36,576 nt of DNA from Insolitispirillum peregrinum (lineage in GTDB: Bacteria > Pseudomonadota > Alphaproteobacteria > Rhodospirillales > Rhodospirillaceae): assembly GCF_042665255.1 (NCBI RefSeq), contig NZ_JBHTCD010000044.1; one strand, given 5' to 3'. A model generated the notes under the pieces. The model had not been told where the DNA came from, did not search any database, and saw only the letters and a list, made by a program, of their open reading frames with translations. This document shows positions 31,763 through 36,576 of this stretch, piece by piece (position 1 is the first letter of the stretch; every line of letters starts with the position of its first letter). The position numbers were made by a program, and so were the translations under genes.

Positions 31763-32545
31763 TTAACCCTTGTTGAAGTCGTTCTTTTTGAGGGCGGCGT
31801 AGCCTGACCACAGGTCAGGGCGCCTTTGCCGGGTGATCTCCTCGGCCTGCTGCCGTCGCCATGCGGCGACTTTGGCATGATGTCCTGAAAGCAGAACTTC
31901 CGGGACCACGCGACCCTGCCAGTCAGCGGGGCGCGTATACAGCGGGTACTCAAGCAAGCCCCGCTCGAAACTTTCATCTTCACCCGACTCGCTGTTGCCC
32001 ATCACACCGGGCAGCAAGCGGATGACCGCATCCAGCAGCACCAACGTTGCCATTTCGCCACCGGACAGGATGAAGTCGCCAATGCTGACTTCCTCGATAT
32101 CCCAGGCATCCAGCACGCGCTGGTCAACGCCTTCATAGCGTCCGCACAGCAGCGTCAATTCTGGCTCGGCGGCAAAGCGACGCACCATGGCCTGATCCAG
32201 CACTTTCCCGCGTGGGGTAAGGTAAACCAGAGGCCCACGGCGCGGCCAGACCGCATCAATGGCAGCATCAACAACATCGGGGCGCATGACCATGCCAGCG
32301 CCACCCCCGAAAGGGCTGTCGTCAACGGTGCGGTGTTTATCGCGCGCAAAGGTACGGATGTCCACTGTTTCCAGCGACCATTTGCCCTCGGACAACGCTT
32401 TTCCTGCCAGCGATGTTCCCAGCGGACCGGGAAAGGTCTCGGGGAACAGGGTCAGGATATTGATTTTCAGCGGAGCAGGCGCGGGGGCATCGCCCCCCTC
32501 AACCGCAGAGGACGTGCCCTGATCCGACTCGGGCGTGTCGGTCAT
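31763..32545 (-). CDS. trmD: tRNA (guanine-N1)-methyltransferase
   Basis: Methylates G37 of tRNAs reading CNN codons, preventing frameshifts. The 260-aa protein has the knotted SPOUT core: ILTLFPETFPGPLG (near the start), DDSPFGGGAGMVM, LTLLCGRYEGVDQRV, IEEVSIGDFILSGGEMATLVLLDAVIRLLPGVMG, and the C-terminal PEVLLSGHHAKVAAWRRQQAEEITRQRRPDL. The first 27 residues form an acidic extension not usual for the family. The ATG at 32545 shares one base with the rimM stop (TGATG), giving coupled translation. A start 24 bases earlier would overlap rimM more and has no ribosome site. Confidence 0.97.
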   Translation of the reverse strand: MTDTPESDQGTSSAVEGGDAPAPAPLKINILTLFPETFPGPLGTSLAGKALSEGKWSLETVDIRTFARDKHRTVDDSPFGGGAGMVMRPDVVDAAIDAVWPRRGPLVYLTPRGKVLDQAMVRRFAAEPELTLLCGRYEGVDQRVLDAWDIEEVSIGDFILSGGEMATLVLLDAVIRLLPGVMGNSESGEDESFERGLLEYPLYTRPADWQGRVVPEVLLSGHHAKVAAWRRQQAEEITRQRRPDLWSGYAALKKNDFNKG

Positions 32546-33246
32546 CAGTGCCAATCCTCGTCCGGCCACTCCTCTTTCCCGGCGTCGACGGGCTCGGGGG
32601 CAGCCGCATCGTCGCGGGCAACCGACTCGCGGCGCGGGCCACCCTTGGGGGCAGACCGCTTGCGGGCACCGGTCGCACCGGGCATCACCGGACCCTCCAG
32701 CGCACCGGGTAGCGGCTCAACCACCACTTCCCCGGCCTTCAGGTCGATCACCGGGACGGCAGCACGGGTAAACGGGATCACCGCCACACCACCGGTCAGG
32801 CCGTGCAGTTCCATCACGTCGCCAGCGCCAAAATCATACAGCGCCGACACCCGACCCACCACCGTTCCGTCCGGGAAGCGGGCGGTCAGGCCGATCAGGT
32901 CCGAGTGATAAAATTCGTCATCCTCAAGGGCAGGCAGCAGGGCGCGATCCAGATACAGGCGCAGGCCCTTCAGCTTTTCTGCCCCGGTGCGGTCGGTCAC
33001 GCCACGGATGGTGCAAATGATCACCCCCTTGGCGCGCCCGGCCACAAAGACCTCGTAGCGGGTCTTTCCGGCCTCGTCCTGCAACGGGCCGTAGGCATCG
33101 AGCAGCTCCGGCTCCTCGGTGAAGCTCTTGATTCGCACCTGACCACGGATGCCGTGGGCGCCAACAATGACGCCCACACACACGCGGTCCTGATCCCCGT
33201 TCGGCGGTTCCCCGTGTGCGGGGGATGCGGACAGACTGTCAACCAT
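32545..33246 (-). CDS. rimM: 16S rRNA processing protein RimM
   Basis: Assembly factor that binds S19 and helps mature the 30S head. The 233-aa protein has the N-terminal RimM barrel (VCVGVIVGAHGIRGQVRIKSFTEEPELLDAYGPL) and the C-terminal PRC-barrel (about residues 95-170, with EFYHSDLIGLTA). A tail of about 55 residues is Lys/Arg- then Asp/Glu-rich and longer than usual. The start is not certain. ATG at 33246 is used. A GTG at 33261 adds five residues. Neither has a strong ribosome site, so translation probably depends on the rpsP stop just upstream (33264). The tail ends with the trmD start overlap. Confidence 0.93.
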   Translation of the reverse strand: MVDSLSASPAHGEPPNGDQDRVCVGVIVGAHGIRGQVRIKSFTEEPELLDAYGPLQDEAGKTRYEVFVAGRAKGVIICTIRGVTDRTGAEKLKGLRLYLDRALLPALEDDEFYHSDLIGLTARFPDGTVVGRVSALYDFGAGDVMELHGLTGGVAVIPFTRAAVPVIDLKAGEVVVEPLPGALEGPVMPGATGARKRSAPKGGPRRESVARDDAAAPEPVDAGKEEWPDEDWH

Positions 33247-33263
33247 GGAACCGGAGCTCACGA

Positions 33264-33653
33264 TTATTCAGCAGACGCGGCTTCGGCTTCGGCAGCAGCG
33301 GCTTCGGCAGCAGCCTTGGCGCGCTCGGCAGCTTCACGCAGACGCTCCTGGGCCTTGGCGCGCGGCTGGTTCTTCTTGGTCTGCGCCGGAATGGCCGGAG
33401 CAGCCATCAGGCCAGCGTTGGCCAGCAGCTTGGCAACGCGATCGCTCGGCTGGGCGCCAACGCCCAGCCAGTACTGGACGCGTTCGCCCTTCAGCACCAG
33501 ACGCAGGTCGTTGTCATTGCCCAGCAGCGGGTTGTAGGTGCCCAGCTTTTCCACAAAGCGGCCGTCGCGCGGCGAACGGGCATCGGCAACAACAACGCGG
33601 TAGAACGGACGCTTCTTGGCGCCGCCACGGGCAAGACGGATACGGAGGGACAT
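33264..33653 (-). CDS. rpsP: 30S ribosomal protein S16
   Basis: Structural protein of the small subunit. The 129-aa protein starts with MSLRIRLARGGAKKRPFYRVVVADARSPRDGRFVEKLGTYNPL, the universal S16 sequence. A Lys/Ala/Glu-rich tail of about 45 residues is common in alphaproteobacteria. The ATG at 33653 has aagga 7 bases upstream. It is the first gene of the rpsP-rimM-trmD-rplS unit. The 109-base gap to ffh holds no terminator I can see, so ffh transcripts may run into it. Confidence 0.97.
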   Translation of the reverse strand: MSLRIRLARGGAKKRPFYRVVVADARSPRDGRFVEKLGTYNPLLGNDNDLRLVLKGERVQYWLGVGAQPSDRVAKLLANAGLMAAPAIPAQTKKNQPRAKAQERLREAAERAKAAAEAAAAEAEAASAE

Positions 33654-33762
33654 GTGTTTTTCCTTAGGTCTTCGAGAGTATTTTGAACGGTGTTTGCCTG
33701 TACACCCCAATGGCGCACCAGGCGGGAGGATCTGCCATCAAGCGGTGGTCCCTGACGGGAGT

Positions 33763-35289
33763 TTACCGCTGCTTCGGCCCCCTTTTCCCCAGGGCCTTCA
33801 GCACATCCGGCGGCAAGCCACCCGGAAGGCCAGGCCGCCCCAGGGACGGCATACCGGGCGGCAGACCGCCACCCTTTTGCAACATCGAAAGATCGGGCAT
33901 GCCACCGGCACCCAGCTCTTCCGGCGACGGCATGCCGCCACCGAACAGCTTGCCCAGCCCGCCAAGCAGGCCTTTTTTGCCGCCCATCTTTTTCATCTGC
34001 TTCATCACGTCAGCCATCTGCTGATGTTGCTTCAGCAGCTTGTTGACGGCAGCCACATCGACCCCGGCCCCGGCGGCAATGCGCCGCTTGCGGCTGGCCT
34101 TGATCAGGTCGGGATTCTGTCGTTCCTTTTTGGTCATCGACAGAATGATCGCTTCCTGACGGCCAATGACCTTGTCGTCAATGTTGGCTTCGGAAATCTG
34201 CTTTTTCATCTTGGCAATGCCGGGCATCATCCCCAGCAGGCCCTTGATGTCCCCCATCCGCTTGATCTGCTGGAACTGCGACAGCATGTCTTCCAGATCA
34301 AAGCGCCCCTCCAGCATCTTCGCCGCCATTTTCTCGGCGTCTTCCTGCTGGATGTGCTGGGCGGCCTTTTCGACCAGGCTGACCACGTCACCCATGCCGA
34401 GGATACGGCCAGCGATACGGTCGGGGTGGAAGTTTTCCAGGGCGTCGAGCTTTTCGCCCACCCCCAGCAACTTGATCGGGCGGCCGGTGACCGCACGCAT
34501 CGACAGGGCGGCACCACCACGGGCATCACCATCGATACGGGTCAGCACAATGCCGGTGATCCCGATCTTTTCGTTGAATTCACGCGCCAGCGTCACCGCG
34601 TCCTGACCGATCATCGCATCGGTCACCAGCAGGGTTTCCGACGGGGTAACCACGTCACGGACGGCGGCCACTTCGGCCATCAGTTCCTGATCGATATGCA
34701 GACGACCAGCAGTGTCGAGGATCACCACGTCATAGCCGCCCTTGCGGCCTTCGTCCATCGCCCGGCGGGCAATGTCGACCGGCATCTGGCCGTCGATGAT
34801 CGGCAGGCTGTCCACGCCCAGCTGTTGCCCCAGTACCGCCAGCTGATGCTGGGCCGCCGGACGGTAAACGTCGAGCGAGGCCAACAGCACTTTCTTGCGG
34901 TCGCGGGTGGTCAGCAGGCGGGCAATCTTGCCCGAGGTGGTGGTCTTGCCCGACCCCTGCAGACCGACCATCAGGATCGGCGCGGGCGGCACCACTGCCA
35001 GGTTGAGGGCGCTTTCCTGATCGTCGCCGCCCAGCATTTCCACCAGGGCATCATGGACGATCTTGACCACCATCTGGCCCGGCGTCACCGACTTGATGAC
35101 ATCCTGACCAATGGCGCGTTCCTTGACCTTGGCAACAAAGTCCTTCACCACCGGCAGCGCCACGTCGGCTTCCAGCAGGGCAATGCGGATTTCGCGCATG
35201 GCCTCGCTGACGTCAGCCTCGCTCAGCGCGCCACGGCGCGTGAGTTTGTCAAAGACCGACGACAGCCGGGATGAAAGACCATCAAACAT
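33763..35289 (-). CDS. ffh: Signal recognition particle protein Ffh
   Basis: SRP GTPase that binds signal sequences of nascent membrane proteins together with 4.5S RNA. The 508-aa protein has the N domain, the G domain with GLQGSGKTTTSGK (about 106-118), DVYRPAAQHQL, DTAGRLHID and TRIDGDARGG, and the Met-rich M domain (about 325-435). A Gly/Pro/Met-rich tail of about 60 residues ends the protein. The ATG at 35289 follows aagg by 7 bases. Two codons upstream lies a TTG, less likely. It leads the ffh-rpsP-rimM-trmD-rplS order typical of alphaproteobacteria. The SRP RNA gene is not in this window. Confidence 0.97.
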   Translation of the reverse strand: MFDGLSSRLSSVFDKLTRRGALSEADVSEAMREIRIALLEADVALPVVKDFVAKVKERAIGQDVIKSVTPGQMVVKIVHDALVEMLGGDDQESALNLAVVPPAPILMVGLQGSGKTTTSGKIARLLTTRDRKKVLLASLDVYRPAAQHQLAVLGQQLGVDSLPIIDGQMPVDIARRAMDEGRKGGYDVVILDTAGRLHIDQELMAEVAAVRDVVTPSETLLVTDAMIGQDAVTLAREFNEKIGITGIVLTRIDGDARGGAALSMRAVTGRPIKLLGVGEKLDALENFHPDRIAGRILGMGDVVSLVEKAAQHIQQEDAEKMAAKMLEGRFDLEDMLSQFQQIKRMGDIKGLLGMMPGIAKMKKQISEANIDDKVIGRQEAIILSMTKKERQNPDLIKASRKRRIAAGAGVDVAAVNKLLKQHQQMADVMKQMKKMGGKKGLLGGLGKLFGGGMPSPEELGAGGMPDLSMLQKGGGLPPGMPSLGRPGLPGGLPPDVLKALGKRGPKQR

Positions 35290-35670
35290 ACGCAAACCTT
35301 ATTGCTGCCTGCCCGGGTATCGGGCGGAGAATCCTGTCAGGATCGGGAACGCTGTCGTCCATACCACCATTCCATCGCTTCGCCAAGCAAAACCACAGAA
35401 CAGCGGACAAACGAATATCGCGCCAGTGCGCGTATCTTCGCGGACTGGCGGACCCCCCGGGCATCCAGTATCCCGAGGCGACGCATCCCGGCCCTGTGCC
35501 GGTGACGGGGCTTATACCCGCATTCCGGCCCGGAGTCCAGCCATTCACCATCGTTGCCCCTGATCCCGCTCCAATCCCGCCACCAATCCCGTACTGGCCG
35601 AGCGCCTTCTCTTGCATTTGCCCCCCCGACCACGCCATACATAAAGGAATTCCAGCGGAGGCCCATGCCG
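35290..35670. other. Intergenic region between ffh and the FNR-like gene
   Basis: The region holds the divergent promoters of ffh and the regulator. In the ffh leader there are two small hairpins, gcccg-N5-cgggc (35311-35325) and atcct-N3-aggat (35331-35343). The remaining 300 bases show no gene, no repeat and no FNR-type ttgat-N4-atcaa box. Open frames across it are out of phase with any known family. Confidence 0.5.
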
Positions 35671-36429
35671 ATGAGAGCAGCCCACGCCTACCGGGTTCTG
35701 TCCCCGGTCGCATCCGAAGACCCGGCCCTGACCCCGGAGGGCTGCCGCCGCGCCGCCCGCTGTCGGGCCTGCACCGTTCGCCAGAACGCCCTGTTCGTCA
35801 ACCTGACCCACGACGAACTGGACGCCATCGCCTGGAAAGTCCCCGAGGAAACCATCCCCGCTGGCGAGACCCTCTATCGCAGCGGTGATCAGCCGGGAAT
35901 GATTTTCATTCTGCGCTCGGGCCTGATCAAGCTGGAGACCTATCTCAGCGACGGTTCGTACCGCATTGTCCGGCTGGCCCGCCGCTCGGATTTGCTGGGG
36001 CTGGAACGCCTGCTGGACAGCCCGTGCGATCACACCGCCATTGCGCTGGCCGACACCGAGGTCTGCAAGGTTTCCCTTGAGGTGGTGCGGCAGGTGATGG
36101 CCCATCAGCCGTGGCTGTCCACCCAGATGATTCGCCACTGGCATCAGGCGCTGCAACAGGCCGACGGCTGGCTGGCGCAGTATTCGCTGGGAGCCGGACG
36201 GCAGCGGGTGGCCCGTTTTCTGGTCGATCTGCACGACCTGAGCGGGGACGAACAAGGCCGGATCACCATCCCGTCCCGCGATGATGTCGGCGCCATTCTG
36301 GGCATCACCAAGGAAACCGCCAGCCGCCTGATCGCCGATTTCCACCGCACCGGCCTGCTGACCAAGATCGATCAGCAGCGGGCGACCATTCAGCGTACCG
36401 CGCTGGCCGGGATCGCAGAGGGCGAATAG
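35671..36429 (+). CDS. Crp/Fnr family regulator with FNR-like DNA-reading helix
   Basis: A 252-aa transcription regulator. It has a cyclic-nucleotide-binding-like barrel (about 42-165), a dimer helix, and a C-terminal winged helix with RDDVGAILGITKETASRL, where E, S and R match the FNR residues that read ttgat-type boxes. The N-terminus holds C25, C31 and C34 (C-X5-C-X2-C), and C132 (EVCKV) aligns with FNR C122. This suggests an oxygen-labile iron-sulfur cluster, though FNR spaces its cysteines as X2 then X5. The start is set by ggagg: ATG 35671 lies 9 bases downstream. ATG 35665 lies only 3 bases away. It is divergent from ffh, and no target is adjacent. Confidence 0.9.
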   Translation: MRAAHAYRVLSPVASEDPALTPEGCRRAARCRACTVRQNALFVNLTHDELDAIAWKVPEETIPAGETLYRSGDQPGMIFILRSGLIKLETYLSDGSYRIVRLARRSDLLGLERLLDSPCDHTAIALADTEVCKVSLEVVRQVMAHQPWLSTQMIRHWHQALQQADGWLAQYSLGAGRQRVARFLVDLHDLSGDEQGRITIPSRDDVGAILGITKETASRLIADFHRTGLLTKIDQQRATIQRTALAGIAEGE

Positions 36430-36576
36430 CAACTCCCGGACAATGACAGTCTAGGGATTGTTGACATTCATCTTGTTCGGATGACGGTTGCTGCAATCTG
36501 GATCATGGCAGTGAAGCTCTGGTCTGTCTTACAGGAGCGAGTGGCGATCCTCTTGAATTCTTTCAGTTTCTGAAAG
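36430..36576 (+). other. Window end, no gene assigned
   Basis: After the FNR-like stop codon there is no terminator hairpin of note. A 30-codon frame (36481-36573) exists but has no support. A good ribosome site, caggagcga, stands at about 36532-36540 before a GTG at 36541 that reaches a stop after 10 codons. A gene may begin beyond the window. Confidence 0.35.

Noticed and set aside
33616..35274. Open frame of 552 codons opposite ffh
   Set aside because: It is antisense to ffh over its whole length, with no ribosome site or domain.
36481..36573. 30-codon frame at the window end
   Set aside because: It has no ribosome site of its own and crosses a better site meant for something else. The window ends before it can be judged.

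Overview
The window is a chromosomal segment of a high-GC alphaproteobacterium, most likely a member of the Rhodospirillales. The evidence is the house-keeping gene set, the block ffh-rpsP-rimM-trmD-rplS followed by leuC-leuD, and the strong G/C preference at third codon positions. I could not fix the genus. No rRNA, tRNA, CRISPR array, IS element or prophage was seen.

Layout, left to right. 1-829 is a pyrimidine-rich non-coding stretch leading to a membrane-anchored M23 endopeptidase, which ends at a shared terminator facing a DUF721 (DciA-like) gene. mutY diverges from that gene. Then come a GlxA-type regulator with an MFS transporter (minus strand), two tandem secreted PRC-barrel-like proteins (plus), an aspartate aminotransferase (minus), a GAF-PAS-GGDEF cyclase (plus) and a very small CheZ-like protein (minus). 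infC and thrS follow on the minus strand. infC appears to start at an ATA codon. Next are two overlapping glycosyltransferase genes, an ABHD10-like hydrolase with a NADAR protein, and a RhlE-type helicase with a pentapeptide-repeat tail.

From 19.4 to 31.1 kb lie the leucine genes. leuC, a small acidic protein and leuD are together, but leuB is about 7.9 kb away. Between leuD and leuB sit eutB-eutC-ethanolamine permease (import and AdoCbl-dependent deamination of ethanolamine), a DUF2867 protein, an AraC-type regulator, an unrecognised protein and a UDP-xylose-synthase-like enzyme. I read this block as accessory cargo. It is the most plastic part of the window.

From 31.3 to 35.3 kb is the ribosome/SRP block rplS-trmD-rimM-rpsP-ffh (minus strand). 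The window ends with an FNR-like regulator whose N-terminal cysteines are spaced in the reverse order to FNR.

No clear new multi-gene system was found. The points most worth checking are the ATA start of infC, the mini-CheZ with a perfect palindrome at its start, the structured leader or operator DNA in front of leuC, thrS and the helicase, the candidate operator in front of eutB, and the reversed-cysteine FNR-like protein.
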